From: Panulirus ornatus | Lineage: Eukaryota; Arthropoda; Malacostraca; Decapoda; Palinuridae | Assembly: GCF_036320965.1 (NCBI RefSeq) | Contig: NC_092241.1 | Coordinates: 23,672,055 to 23,736,054, forward strand | Reading direction: 5' to 3' | Length of the DNA stretch: 64,000 bases | In this document: positions 24,886-42,308 of the stretch, in pieces | How positions within the stretch are numbered: position 1 is the stretch's first letter | Layout: the number at the start of each line of letters is the position of its first letter | The notes under the pieces: generated by a model | The model's input: the letters and a program-made list of their open reading frames with translations, nothing else | What the model was told of the DNA's origin: nothing | Database searches by the model: none | Translations under genes and position numbers: made by a program

Positions 24886-27800
24886 TGAGGTATTGTTCGA
24901 TTATGAGGTATTGCTGGACTATAGGTATTGTTGGATTATGAGGTATTGCTAGATTATGAGGTATTGTTGGATTATTGAGGTATTGCTGGATTATGAGGTT
25001 ATTACTGGATTATGAGGTATTGTTGGATTATGAAGGTATTGCTGGATTATGATGCATTGTTCTATCATGAGGTATTGCTGGATTATGATGTATTATTGGA
25101 TTATGAGGTATTAATGGATTATGAGGTATTGTGGATTATGATGTATTATTGGATTATGAGGTATTGTGGATTATGATGTATTATTGGATTATGAGGTATT
25201 GTGGATTATGATGTATTATTGGATTATGAGGTATTGTTGGATTATGAGGTTATTGCTGGATTATGAGGTATCGCTGGATTATGAGGTATTGCGGATTATG
25301 AGGTATTACTGGATTATGAGTTATTATGGACTATAAGGTATTGTTGGATTATGATGCATTGTTCGATCATGAGGTATTGCTGGTTTATGAGGTATTGCTG
25401 GATTATGATGCATTGTTCTATCATGAGGTATTGCTGGATTATGATGCATTGTTCGATCATGAGGTATTGCTGGATTATGATGCATTGTTCGATCATGAGG
25501 TATTGCTGGATTATGATGCATTGTTCGATCATGAGGTATTGCTGGATTATGGTGTTATTGCTGGACTATAGGTATTGTTGGATTATGATGCATTGTTCTA
25601 TCATGAGGTATTGCTGGATTATGATGCATTGTTCTATCATGAGGTATTGCTGGACTATAAGGTATTGTTGGATTATGAGTATTACTGGATTATGAGGTTA
25701 TTGCTGGATTATGATGCATTGTTCTATCATGAGGTATTGCTGGATTATGAGGTATTGCTGGATTATGATGCATTGTTCGATCATGAGGTATTGCTGGACT
25801 ATAAGGTATTGTTGGATTATGATGCATTGTTCGATCATGAGGTATTGCTGGATTATGAGGTAATGTTGGATTATGATGCATTGTTCGATCATGAGGTATT
25901 GCTGGATTATGATGCATTGTTCGATCATGAGGTATTGCTGGATTATGAGGTATTGCTAGATTATGAGGTATTGCTGGATTATGATGCATTGTTCTATCAT
26001 GAGGTATTGCTGGACTATAGGTATTGTTGGATTATGATGCATTGTTCTATCATGAGGTATTGCTGGATTATGAGTTATTTACTGGACTATAAGTATTGTT
26101 GGATTATGATGCATTGTTCTATCATGAGGTATTGCTGGATTATGAGTATTACTGGATTATGAGGTATCGCTGGATTATGAGGTATCGCTGGATTATGAGG
26201 TTATTACTGGATTATGAGGTATGCTGGATTATGAGGTATGTTCGATTATGAGGTATTGTGGATTATGAGTATTACTGGATTATGAGGTATTGTTGGATTA
26301 TGAGGTATTGCTGGATTATGAGGTATTGCTGGATTATGAGGGATTGCTGGATTATGATGTATTATTGGATTATGAGGTATTACTGGATTATGAGGTTATT
26401 GCTGGATTATGATGTATTGCTGGATTATGATGTATTATTGGATTATGAGGTATTAATGGATTATGAGGTATTGTGGATTATGATGTATTATGGATTATGA
26501 GGTATTGTGGATTATGATGTATTATTGGATTATGAGGTATTGTGGATTATGATGTATTATTGGATTATGAGGTTATTACTGGATTATGAGTTATTATGGA
26601 CTATAAGGTATTGTTGGATTATGAGGTATCGCTGGATTATGAGGTATTGTTCGATCATGAGGTATTGCTGGATTATGAGTATTACTGGATTATGAGTTAT
26701 TGCTGGACTATAGGTATTGTTGGATTATGATGCATTGTTCTATCATGAGGTATTGCTGGACTATAAGGTATTGTTGGATTATAAGGTATTGTTGGATTAT
26801 GAGTATTACTGGATTATGAGGTATTGCTTGGATTATGAGGTATTGTTCGATTATGAGGTATTGTTCGATTATGAGGTATTGTTGGATTATGAGGTTATTG
26901 CTGGATTATGATGCATTGTTCTATCATGAGGTATTGCTGGATTATGAGGTATTGCTAGGATTATGAGGTATTGCTGGACTATAAGGTATTGTTGGATTAT
27001 GATGCATTGTTCGATCATGAGGTATTGCTGGACTATAAGGTATTGTTGGATTATGATGCATTGTTCGATCATGAGGTATTGCTGGATTATGATGCATTGT
27101 TCGATCATGAGGTATTGCTGGATTATGATGCATTGTTCTATCATGAGGTATTGCTGGATTATGATGCATTGTTCGATCATGAGGTATTGCTGGATTATGA
27201 GTTATTTACTGGACTATAAGTATTGTTGGATTATGATGCATTGTTCTATCATGAGGTATTGCTGGACTATAGGTATTGTTGGATTATGTGGTATTGCTGG
27301 ATTATGATGCATTGTTCTATCATGAGGTATTGCTGGATTATGATGCATTGTTCTATCATGAGGTATTGCTGGACTATAAGGTATTGTTGGATTATGAGGT
27401 ATCGCTGGATTATGAGGTTATTACTGGATTATGAGGTATTGCTGGACTATAAGGTATTGTTGGATTATGATGCATTGTTCGATCATGAGGTATTGCTGGA
27501 TTATGATGCATTGTTCGATCATGAGGTATTGCTGGACTATAAGGTATTGTTGGATTATGAGGTATTGTTCGATTATGAGGTATTGCTAGATTATGAGGTA
27601 TTGCTAGATTATGAGGTATTGCTAGATTATGAGGTATTGCTGGATTATGATGCATTGTTCTATCATGAGGTATTGCTGGATTATGAGGTATTGCTAGATT
27701 ATGAGGTATTGTTCGATTATGAGGTATTGTTGGATTATGAGTATTACTGGATTATGAGGTATTGCTGGATTATGAGTTATTTACTGGACTATAAGTATTG

Positions 27801-30124
27801 TTGGATTATGAGTATTGCTGGATTATGAGGTTATTACTGGATTATGAGGGATTGCTGGATTATGATGCATTGTTCGATCATGAGGTATTGCTGGATTATG
27901 AGGTATTGCTAGATTATGAGGTATTGCTGGATTATGATGCATTGTTCTATCATGAGGTATTGCTGGACTATAAGGTATTGTTGGATTATTGAGGTATTGC
28001 TGGATTATGATGCATTGTTCTATCATGAGGTATTGCTGGATTATGATGCATTGTTCTATCATGAGGTATTGCTGGATTATAAGGTATTGTTGGATTATGA
28101 TGCATTGTTCGATCATGAGGTATTGCTGGATTATGATGCATTGTTCTATCATGAGGTATTGCTGGATTATGATGCATTGTTCGATCATGAGGTATTGCTG
28201 GACTATAAGGTATTGTTGGATTATAAGGTATTGTTGGATTATGATGCATTGTTCTATCATGAGGTATTGCTGGATTATGATGCATTGTTCTATCATGAGG
28301 TATTGCTGGATTATGATGCATTGTTCGATCATGAGGTATTGCTGGATTATGATGCATTGTTCTATCATGAGGTATTGCTGGACTATAGGTATTGTTGGAT
28401 TATGAGGTATTGCTGGATTATGATGTATTGCTGGATTATGAGTATTACTGGATTATGAGGTTTGCTGGATTATGATGTATTATTGGATTATGAGGTATTG
28501 CTGGATATGAGGTATTGCTGGATTATGAGTATTACTGGATTATGAGTTATTATGGACTATAAGGTATTGTTGGATTATGAGGTATTGCTGGATTATGATG
28601 CATTGTTCGATCATGAGGTATTGCTGGACTATAGGTATTGTTGGATTATGATGCATTGTTCTATCATGAGGTATTGCTGGATTATGATGTATTGCTGGAT
28701 TATGATGCATTGTTCTATCATGAGGTATTGCTGGATTATGATGCATTGTTCTATCATGAGGTATTGCTGGATTATGATGCATTGTTCTATCATGAGGTAT
28801 TGCTGGACTATAGGTATTGTTGGATTATTGAGGTATTGTTCGAGAATAAGGTATTGTTGGATTATGAGGTATTGCTGGACTATAAGGTATTGTTGGATTA
28901 TGATGCATTGTTCTATCATGAGGTATTGCTGGATTATGAGGTATTGCTGGATTATGAGGTATTGCTGGACTATAGGTATTGTTGGATTATGATGCATTGT
29001 TCTATCATGAGGTATTGCTGGATTATGAGGTATTGCTGGATTATGATGCATTGTTCTATCATGAGGTATTGCTGGACTATAGGTATTGTTGGATTATGAG
29101 TATTGCTGGATTATAAGGTATTGTTGGATTATGATGCATTGTTCGATCATGAGGTATTGCTGGATTATGAGTATTGCTGGATTATGATGCATTGTTCTAT
29201 CATGAGGTATTGCTGGATTATGATGCATTGTTCGATCATGAGGTATTGCTGGACTATAAGGTATTGTTGGATTATGATGCATTGTTCTATCATGAGGTAT
29301 TGCTGGACTATAAGGTATTGTTGGATTATGATGCATTGTTCTATCATGAGGTATTGCTGGATTATAAGGTATTGTTGGATTATGAAGGTATTGCTGGATT
29401 ATAAGGTATTGTTGGATTATGAGTATTGCTGGATTATGAGTATTACTGGATTATGAGGTATTGTTGGATTATGAAGGTATTGCTGGATTATGAGTTATTA
29501 TGGACTATAAGGTATTGTTGGATTATAAGGTATTGTTGGATTATGAGGTATTGCTGGACTATAAGGTATTGTTGGATTATGATGCATTGTTCGATCATGA
29601 GGTATTGCTGGATTATGATGCATTGTTCGATCATGAGGTATTGCTGGACTATAAGGTATTGTTGGATTATGATGCATTGTTCTATCATGAGGTATTGCTG
29701 GACTATAAGGTATTGTTGGATTATGATGCATTGTTCTATCATGAGGTATTGCTGGATTATGATGCATTGTTCTATCATGAGGTATTGCTGGATTATGATG
29801 CATTGTTCTATCATGAGGTATTGCTGGATTATGAGTATTGCTGGATTATGATGCATTGTTCTATCATGAGGTATTGCTGGATTATGAGTATTACTGGATT
29901 ATGAGGTATTGTTCGATTATGAGGTATTGTTCGATTATGAGGTATTACTGGATTATGAGGTTATTGCTGGACTATAGGTATTGTTGGATTATGAGGTATT
30001 GCTTGGATTATGAGGTATTACTGGATTATGAGGTATTGTTCGAGTATGAGGTATTGCTGGATTATGAGTATTGCTGGATTATGAGGTATTGTTCGATTAT
30101 GAGGTATTGTTCGATTATGAGGTA

Positions 30125-33100
30125 TTACTGGATTATGAGGGATTGCTGGATTATGAGGTATCGCTGGATTATGAGGTATCGCTGGATTATGAGGTATCGC
30201 TGGATTATGAGGTATTACTGGATTATGAGTTATTGCTGGACTATAGGTATTGTTGGATTATGAGTATTACTGGATTATGAGTTATTATGGACTATAAGGT
30301 ATTGTTGGATTATGAGTATTACTGGATTATGAGGTTATTACTGGATTATGAGTTATTATGGACTATAAGGTATTGTTGGATTATGAGTATTGCTGGATTA
30401 TGATGTATTATTGGATTATGAGGTATTGTGGATTATGATGTATTATTGGATTATGAGGTATTGCTGGATTATGAGTTATTATGGACTATAAGGTATTGTT
30501 GGATTATAAGGTATTGTTGGATTATGAGGTTATTACTGGATTATGAGTTATTATGGACTATAAGGTATTGTTGGATTATGAGTATTGCTGGATTATGATG
30601 TATTATTGGATTATGAGGTATTGCTGGATTATGAGGTATTGCTGGATATGAGGTATTGTGGATTATGATGTATTATTGGATTATGAGGTATTGCTGGACT
30701 ATAGGTATTGTTGGATTATGAGGTATTGTTGGATTATGAGGTATTGTTGGATTATAAGGTATTGTTGGATTATGAGGTTTGCTGGATTATGAGGTATCGC
30801 TGGATTATGAGGTATTGCAGGATTATGAGGTATTGATGGACTATAAGGTATTGTTGGATTATGATGCATTGTTCTATCATGAGGTATTGCTGGACTATAA
30901 GGTATTGTTGGATTATGAGGTATGCTGGATTATGAGGTATCGCTGGATTATGAGGTATCGCTGGATTATGAGGTATTGCTTGGATTATGAGGTATTGCTT
31001 GGATTATGAGGTATTGTTCGATCATGAGGTATTGCTGGATTATGATGCATTGTTCTATCATGAGGTATTGCTGGATTATGATGCATTGTTCGATCATGAG
31101 GTATTGCTGGATTATGATGCATTGTTCTATCATGAGGTATTGCTGGATTATGATGCATTGTTCGATCATGAGGTATTGCTGGACTATAAGGTATTGTTGG
31201 ATTATGAGGTATTGTTCGATTATGAGGTATTACTGGATTATGAGGTTATTACTGGATTATGAGGTATTGCTAGATTATGAGGTATTGCTGGATTATGATG
31301 CATTGTTCGATCATGAGGTATTGCTGGACTATAAGGTATTGTTGGATTATGAGTATTGCTGGATTATAAGGTATTGTTGGATTATGATGCATTGTTCGAT
31401 CATGAGGTATTGCTGGATTATGAGTTATTGCTGGACTATAGGTATTGTTGGATTATGATGCATTGTTCTATCATGAGGTATTGCTGGATTATGAGTATTG
31501 CTGGATTATGAGGTTTGCTGGATTATGATGCATTGTTCGATCATGAGGTATTGCTGGACTATAGGTATTGTTGGATTATGAGTATTACTGGATTATGAGG
31601 TTATTGCTGGATTATGATGCATTGTTCGATCATGAGGTATTGCTGGATTATGAGTATTACTGGATTATGAGGTATCGCTGGATTATGAGGTATGCTGGAT
31701 TATGATGCATTGTTCTATCATGAGGTATTGCTGGACTATAGGTATTGTTGGATTATGATGCATTGTTCTATCATGAGGTATTGCTGGACTATAAGGTATT
31801 GTTGGATTATTGAGGTATTGCTGGATATGAGGTATTGCTGGATTATGATGCATTGTTCTATCATGAGGTATTGCTGGATTATGAGTTATTGCTGGACTAT
31901 AAGGTATTGTTGGATTATGATGCATTGTTCTATCATGAGGTATTGCTGGACTATAGGTATTGTTGGATTATGATGCATTGTTCTATCATGAGGTATTGCT
32001 GGATTATGATGCATTGTTCGATCATGAGGTATTGCTGGACTATAAGGTATTGTTGGATTATGTGGTATTGCTGGATTATGATGCATTGTTCGATCATGAG
32101 GTATTGCTGGATTATGATGCATTGTTCTATCATGAGGTATTGCTGGATTATGATGCATTGTTCTATCATGAGGTATTGCTGGACTATAGGTATTGTTGGA
32201 TTATGAGTATTACTGGATTATGAGGTATCGCTGGATTATGAGGTATCGCTGGATTATGAGGTTATTGCTGGATTATGAGTATTGCTGGATTATGATGCAT
32301 TGTTCGATCATGAGGTATTGCTGGAGTATGAGGTATTGCTGGATTATGAGTATTACTGGATTATGAGTTATTATGGACTATAAGGTATTGTTGGATTATG
32401 ATGCATTGTTCGATCATGAGGTATTGCTGGATATGAGGTATTGCTGGATTATGAGGTATTGCTAGGATTATGAGGTATTGCTGGATTATGATGCATTGTT
32501 CTATCATGAGGTATTGCTGGACTATAAGGTATTGTTGGATTATGATGCATTGTTCGATCATGAGGTATTGCTGGATTATGATGCATTGTTCTATCATGAG
32601 GTATTGCTGGATTATGATGCATTGTTCTATCATGAGGTATTGCTGGATTATGAGTATTACTGGATTATGAGTTATTTACTGGACTATAAGTATTGTTGGA
32701 TTATGAGGTTATTGCTGGACTATAAGGTATTGTTGGATTATGATGCATTGTTCTATCATGAGGTATTGCTGGATTATGATGCATTGTTCGATCATGAGGT
32801 ATTGCTGGATTATGAGGTATTGTTCGATCATGAGGTATTGCTGGATTATGAGGTATTGCTGGATTATGATGCATTGTTCTATCATGAGGTATTGCTGGAC
32901 TATAAGGTATTGTTGGATTATAAGGTATTGTTGGATTATGATGCATTGTTCGATCATGAGGTATTGCTGGATTATGATGCATTGTTCTATCATGAGGTAT
33001 TGCTGGACTATAAGGTATTGTTGGATTATGATGCATTGTTCTATCATGAGGTATTGCTGGATTATGATGCATTGTTCTATCATGAGGTATTGCTGGATTA

Positions 33101-34681
33101 TGATGCATTGTTCTATCATGAGGTATTGCTGGACTATAAGGTATTGTTGGATTATGATGCATTGTTCTATCATGAGGTATTGCTGGATTATGAGTTATTA
33201 TGGACTATAAGGTATTGTTGGATTATGAGGTATTGTTGGATTATGATGCATTGTTCTATCATGAGGTATTGCTGGATTATGAGGTATTGCTGGATATGAG
33301 GTATTGTGGATTATGAGTATTACTGGATTATGAGGTATTACTGGATTATGAGGTATTGCTGGATTATGAGGTATTGCTGGATTATGAGTTATTGCTGGAC
33401 TATAAGGTATTGTTGGATTATAAGGTATTGTTGGATTATGAGGTAATGTTGGATTATGAGGTTATTACTGGATTATGAGGTTTGCTGGATTATGAGTATT
33501 ACTGGATTATGAGGTATTGTGGATTATGAGTATTGCTGGATTATGATGCATTGTTCTATCATGAGGTATTGCTGGATTATGAGGTTATTGCTGGATTATG
33601 ATGCATTGTTCTATCATGAGGTATTGCTGGATTATGAGTATTACTGGATTATGAGGTTATTACTGGATTATGAGGTATCGCTGGATTATGAGGTTATTGC
33701 TGGATTATGATGCATTGTTCTATCATGAGGTATTGCTGGATTATGATGCATTGTTCGATCATGAGGTATTGCTGGATTATGATGCATTGTTCTATCATGA
33801 GGTATTGCTGGATTATGAGGTATTGCTAGATTATGAGGTATTGTTCGATTATGAGGTATTGTTCGATTATGAGGTATTACTGGATTATGAGGTATTACTG
33901 GATTATGAGGTATTGATGGATTATGAGTATTACTGGATTATGAGGTATCGCTGGATTATGAGGTTATTACTGGATTATGAGGGATTGCTGGATTATGAGG
34001 TATCGCTGGATTATGAGGTATCGCTGGATTATGAGGTATCGCTGGATTATGAGGTATTACTGGATTATGAGTTATTGCTGGACTATAGGTATTGTTGGAT
34101 TATGAGTATTACTGGATTATGAGTTATTATGGACTATAAGGTATTGTTGGATTATGAGTATTACTGGATTATGAGGTTATTACTGGATTATGAGTTATTA
34201 TGGACTATAAGGTATTGTTGGATTATGAGTATTGCTGGATTATGATGTATTATTGGATTATGAGGTATTGTGGATTATGATGTATTATTGGATTATGAGG
34301 TATTGCTGGATTATGAGTTATTATGGACTATAAGGTATTGTTGGATTATAAGGTATTGTTGGATTATGAGGTTATTACTGGATTATGAGTTATTATGGAC
34401 TATAAGGTATTGTTGGATTATGAGGTATTGTGGATTATGATGTATTATTGGATTATGAGGTATTGTTGGATTATGAGGTATTGCTGGATATGAGGTATTG
34501 TGGATTATGATGTATTATTGGATTATGAGGTATTGTTGGATTATGAGGTATTGTTGGATTATGAGGTATTGTTGGATTATGAGGTATTGTTGGATTATGA
34601 GGTTTGCTGGATTATGAGGTATCGCTGGATTATGAGGTATTGCTAGATTATGAGGTATTGATGGACTATAAGGTATTGTTG
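30125..34681. repeat. Higher-order duplication 3,842 bp apart in the 18-bp array
   Basis: The order of variants at about 30125-30856 recurs at about 33967-34681. Markers keep a constant offset of 3,842 bp: GATTGCTGGA at 30141 and 33983, ATGGACTATA at 30481 and 34323, and GCTGGATATG at 30641 and 34483. The offset shrinks by one unit (17 bp) by 30781/34606. The block is about 730 bp. Confidence 0.88.
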
Positions 34682-37600
34682 GATTATGAGGTATGCTGGA
34701 TTATGAGTTATTATGGACTATAAGGTATTGTTGGATTATGAGGTTATTGCTGGATTATGATGCATTGTTCGATCATGAGGTATTGCTGGATTATGATGCA
34801 TTGTTCTATCATGAGGTATTGCTGGATTATGATGCATTGTTCGATCATGAGGTATTGCTGGATTATGAGTTATTATGGACTATAAGGTATTGTTGGATTA
34901 TGATGCATTGTTCGATCATGAGGTATTGCTGGACTATAGGTATTGTTGGATTATGATGCATTGTTCTATCATGAGGTATTGCTGGATTATGATGCATTGT
35001 TCGATCATGAGGTATTGCTGGACTATAAGGTATTGTTGGATTATGAGGTATCGCTGGATTATGAGGTTATTGCTGGATTATGATGCATTGTTCTATCATG
35101 AGGTATTGCTGGATTATGATGCATTGTTCTATCATGAGGTATTGCTGGACTATAAGGTATTGTTGGATTATGAGTATTGCTGGATTATGATGCATTGTTC
35201 TATCATGAGGTATTGCTGGATTATGAGGTTATTGCTGGACTATAGGTATTGTTGGATTATAAGGTATTGTTGGATTATGAGGTTTGCTGGATTATGAGTT
35301 ATTATGGACTATAAGGTATTGTTGGATTATGAGGTATTGCTGGATTATGATGTATTATTGGATTATGAGGTATTACTGGATTATGAGGTATCGCTGGATT
35401 ATGAGGTATTGCAGGATTATGAGGTATTACTGGATTATGAGGTATGCTGGATTATGATGCATTGTTCGATCATGAGGTATTGCTGGATTATGAGGTATTG
35501 CTAGATTATGAGGTATTGTGGATTATGAGGTATTGTTGGATTATGAAGGTATTGTTGGATTATGAGGTATTGTGGATTATGAGGTATTGTGGATTATGAG
35601 GTAATGTTGGATTATGAGGTTATTACTGGATTATGAGGTATTGCAGGATTATGAGGTATTGCTTGGATTATGAGGTATTGTGGATTATGAGGTATTGTTG
35701 GATTATGAGGTATTGTTGGATTATGGAGGTATTGCTGGATTATGAGGTTTGCTGGATTATGAGGTATTGCTGGAGTATGAGGTATTGCTGGATTATGAGG
35801 GATTGCTGGATTATGAGTATTGTTGGATTATGAGTATTACTGGATTATGAGGTATCGCTGGATTATGAGGTATTGTGGATTATGAGTATTGCTGGATTAT
35901 GAGTATTGCTGGATTATAAGGTATTGTTGGATTATGAGGTAATGTTGGATTATGAGGTAATGTTGGATTATGAGGTATTGCTAGGATTATGAGGTATTGC
36001 TAGGATTATGAGGTATTGTTCGATTATGAGGTATTGTGGATTATGAGGTAATGTTGGATTATGAGGTATTACTGGATTATGAGGTAATGTTGGATTATGA
36101 GGTATTGCTGGAGTATGAGGTATTGCTGGATTATGAGGTATTACTGGATTATGAGGTATTGTGGATTATGAGGTATTGTTGGATTATGAGGTATTGTTGG
36201 ATTATGAGGTATTGTGGATTATGAGTATTACTGGATTATGAGGTATTGTTGGATTATGAGTATTGCTGGATTATAAGGTATTGTTGGATTATGTGGTATT
36301 GCTGGATTATGAGTATTGCTGGATTATGAGGGATTGCTGGATTATGAGGTATTGCTGGATATGAGGTATTGTTGGATTATGTGGTATTGCTGGATTATGA
36401 GGTATTGTTGGATTATGAGGTAATGTTGGATTATGAGGTATTGTGGATTATGAGTATTGCTGGATTATGAGGTATTGTTGGATTATGAGGTATTGATGGA
36501 CTATAAGGTATTGTTGGATTATGAGGTTTGCTGGATTATGAGGTATTGCTAGATTATGAGGTATTGCTAGATTATGAGGTATTGTGGATTATGAGGTATT
36601 GTGGATTATGAGGTATTACTGGATTATGAGGTATTGCTAGATTATGAGGTATTGCTGGAGTATGAGGTATTGCTGGATTATGATGTATTGCTGGATTATG
36701 AGGTATTGTGGATTATGAGGTATTGCTAGGATTATGAGGTATTGTTGGATTATGTGGTATTGCTGGATTATGAGGTTATTGCTGGATTATGAGGGATTGC
36801 TGGATTATGATGCATTGTTCTATCATGAGGTATTGCTGGATTATAAGGTATTGTTGGATTATGAGGTATGCTGGATTATGAGGGATTGCTGGATTATGAG
36901 GTTTGCTGGATTATGATGCATTGTTCGATCATGAGGTATTGCTGGATATGAGGTATTGTGGATTATGAGGTATTGCTGGATTATGAGGTATCGCTGGATT
37001 ATGAGGTATTGTGGATTATGAGGTATTGTTGGATTATGAGGTATTGTTGGATTATGAGGTATTGCTGGATTATGAGGTATTGTGGATTATGATGTATTGC
37101 TGGATTATGATGTATTGCTGGATTATGAGGTATTGTTGTATTATGAGGTATTGCTAGATTATGAGGTATTGTTGGATTATGAGGTATTGCTGGATATGAG
37201 GTATTGTGGATTATGAGTATTACTGGATTATGAGGTATTGTGGATTATGAGGTATTGCTGGATTATGAGGTATTGTTCGATTATGAGGTATTGCTGGAGT
37301 ATGAGGTATTGCTGGATTATAAGGTATTGTTGGATTATGAGGTATTGTGGATTATGATGTATTATTGGATTATGAGGTATTGTGGATTATGATGTATTGC
37401 TGGATTATGATGTATTATTGGATTATGAGGTATTACTGGATTATGAGGTATTACTGGATTATGAGGTATTGTGGATTATGAGTATTGCTGGATTATGATG
37501 CATTGTTCTATCATGAGGTATTGCTGGATTATGAGGTATTGATGGACTATAAGGTATTGTTGGATTATGAAGGTATTGTTGGATTATGAGGTATTGTTCG

Positions 37601-40475
37601 ATTATGAGGTATTGCTGGATTATAAGGTATTGTTGGATTATGAGTATTGCTGGATTATGAGTTATTATGGACTATAAGGTATTGTTGGATTATGAGGTAT
37701 CGCTGGATTATGAGGTATTACTGGATTATGAGGTTATTGCTGGACTATAGGTATTGTTGGATTATGAGGTATTGCTGGATTATGATGCATTGTTCGATCA
37801 TGAGGTATTGCTGGATTATGATGCATTGTTCGATCATGAGGTATTGCTGGACTATAAGGTATTGTTGGATTATGAGGTATTGCTGGATTATGATGTATTG
37901 CTGGATTATGATGCATTGTTCTATCATGAGGTATTGCTGGATTATAAGGTATTGTTGGATTATGTGGTATTGCTGGATTATGATGTATTGCTGGATTATG
38001 AGGGATTGCTGGATTATGAGTATTGCTGGATTATGAGGTTATTACTGGATTATGAGGTATCGCTGGATTATGAGGTATTGTTGGATTATGAGTATTACTG
38101 GATTATGAGGTATTGTTCGATTATGAGGTATTGCTGGACTATAAGGTATTGTTGGATTATGATGCATTGTTCGATCATGAGGTATTGCTGGATTATGATG
38201 CATTGTTCTATCATGAGGTATTGCTGGATTATGATGCATTGTTCTATCATGAGGTATTGCTGGATTATGATGCATTGTTCTATCATGAGGTATTGCTGGA
38301 TTATGATGCATTGTTCTATCATGAGGTATTGCTGGATTATGATGCATTGTTCTATCATGAGGTATTGCTGGATATGAGGTATTGCTGGAGTATGAGGTAT
38401 TGCTGGACTATAAGGTATTGTTGGATTATGAGGTATCGCTGGATTATGAGGTTATTGCTGGATTATGAGGTTATTACTGGATTATGAGGTAATGTTGGAT
38501 TATGAGGTTATTGCTGGATTATGATGCATTGTTCTATCATGAGGTATTGCTGGATTATGATGCATTGTTCTATCATGAGGTATTGCTGGATTATGAGGTT
38601 ATTGCTGGACTATAAGGTATTGTTGGATTATGAGTATTGCTGGATTATGATGCATTGTTCGATCATGAGGTATTGCTGGATTATGAGTATTGCTGGATTA
38701 TGAGGTTTGCTGGATTATGATGTATTGCTGGATTATGATGCATTGTTCGATCATGAGGTATTGCTGGATATGAGGTATTGTTGGATTATTGAGGTATTGC
38801 TGGACTATAGGTATTGTTGGATTATGATGCATTGTTCTATCATGAGGTATTGCTGGACTATAAGGTATTGTTGGATTATGATGCATTGTTCGATCATGAG
38901 GTATTGCTGGACTATAAGGTATTGTTGGATTATGATGCATTGTTCTATCATGAGGTATTGCTGGATTATAAGGTATTGTTGGATTATGAGTATTGCTGGA
39001 TTATAAGGTATTGTTGGATTTGAGGTATTGTTGGATTATGAGTATTGCTGGATTATAAGGTATTGTTGGATTATGAGGTATTGCTAGATTATGAGGTATT
39101 GCTAGATTATGAGGTATTGTTGGATTATGAGGTATTGCTGGATTATGAGGTATTGCTGGATTATGAGGGATTGCTGGATTATGATGCATTGTTCTATCAT
39201 GAGGTATTGCTGGATTATAAGGTATTGTTGGATATGAGGTATTGTTGGATATGAGGTATTGTTGGATTATGATGCATTGTTCTATCATGAGGTATTGCTG
39301 GACTATAGGTATTGTTGGATTATGAGTATTGCTGGATTATGATGCATTGTTCTATCATGAGGTATTGCTGGATTATGAGTATTGCTGGATTATAAGGTAT
39401 TGTTGGATTATGAGTATTACTGGATTATGAGGTATTGTTGGATTATGAGTATTACTGGATTATGAGGTAATGTTGGATTATGAGGTATTGCTAGATTATG
39501 AGGTATTGCTGGATTATGATGCATTGTTCGATCATGAGGTATTGCTGGACTATAGGTATTGTTGGATTATGTGGTATTGCTGGATTATGATGCATTGTTC
39601 TATCATGAGGTATTGCTGGATATGAGGTATTGTTGGATTTGAGGTATTGTTGGATTATAAGGTATTGTTGGATTATGAGGTATTGCTGGATTATGAGGTA
39701 TTGCTAGATTATGAGGTATTGCTAGGATTATGAGGTATTGTTGGATTATGTGGTATTGCTGGATTATAAGGTATTGTTGGATTATGATGCATTGTTCGAT
39801 CATGAGGTATTGCTGGATTATGATGTATTGCTGGATTATAAGGTATTGTTGGATTATGATGCATTGTTCGATCATGAGGTATTGCTGGATTATGAGTTAT
39901 TATGGACTATAAGGTATTGTTGGATTATGAGTATTACTGGATTATGAGTTATTGCTGGACTATAAGGTATTGTTGGATTATGAGGTATTGCAGGATTATG
40001 AGGTATTGCTGGATTATGATGCATTGTTCTATCATGAGGTATTGCTGGAGTATGAGGTATTGCTGGATTATGATGCATTGTTCTATCATGAGGTATTGCT
40101 GGATTATGAGGTTATTACTGGATTATGAGGTATCGCTGGATTATGAGGTATTGTTGGATTATGAGGTATTGTTCGAGAATAAGGTATTGTTGGATTATGA
40201 TGCATTGTTCTATCATGAGGTATTGCTGGATTATGATGCATTGTTCGATCATGAGGTATTGCTGGATTATGAGGTTTGCTGGATTATGATGTATTGCTGG
40301 ATTATGATGTATTATTGGATTATGAGGTATTGTTGGATTATAAGGTATTGTTGGATTATGAGTATTGTTCGATCATGAGGTATTGCTGGACTATAAGGTA
40401 TTGTTGGATTATGAGTATTACTGGATTATGAGGTATGCTGGATTATGAGGTATTGTGGATTATGATGTATTATTG

Positions 40476-42093
<1,618 letters not shown>

Positions 42094-42308
42094 AAATAAT
42101 ACTGCCCAAGTATCTCCTGTACATCGAAAAGGAGTTAAAGAGGGCAGGAGCTGGGAGGCTGCAAACCCTTCCCTTCTGTATTATGCTCCAAAAGAAAGAA
42201 CAGAGGAAGGAGCTAAGTGAAGATTTTCTTCATCCTTTACGGCTCAATTATCTACTGTGGACGCTACGTCGCTCACGCGGGAAGTGGCGAACATACATGA
42301 CAGAAAAG
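42094..42308 (+). mobile_element. Old, diverged SINE-like element
   Basis: It aligns by eye over its whole length to the younger SINE-like copies in the window. The head reads AATACTGCCCAAGTATCTCC, then AAAAGGAGTTAAAGAGG, CCAAAAGAAAGAACAGAGGA and AAGGAGCTAAGTGAAGATTTTC, ending ACGCTACGTCGCTCACGCGG and GAAGTGGCGAACA. Many substitutions and no poly(A) tail indicate an older insertion. Unlike the younger copies it is not next to a TA tract. Confidence 0.75.

Larger units (their letters stand above)
22409..40475. repeat. 18-kb array of an 18-bp unit, about 1,000 copies
   Basis: The basic unit is ATTGCTGGATTATGAGGT, with GTTGGA, ACTGGA, GTTCGA and GCTAGA variants. From the start to about 24780 units are almost all exactly 18 bp, so the hexapeptide frame LLDYEV stays open (22808-24781). 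From about 24900 onward many units are 16, 17 or 19 bp long. A 36-bp dimer with GATGCATTGTTC(T/G)ATCATGAGG becomes very common between about 25300 and 35500 and again near 37750-40260. Frames on both strands (LLDYEV, MRYCWI, HNPAIP, IIQQYL) are repeats of one DNA sequence and not proteins. Confidence 0.97.
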
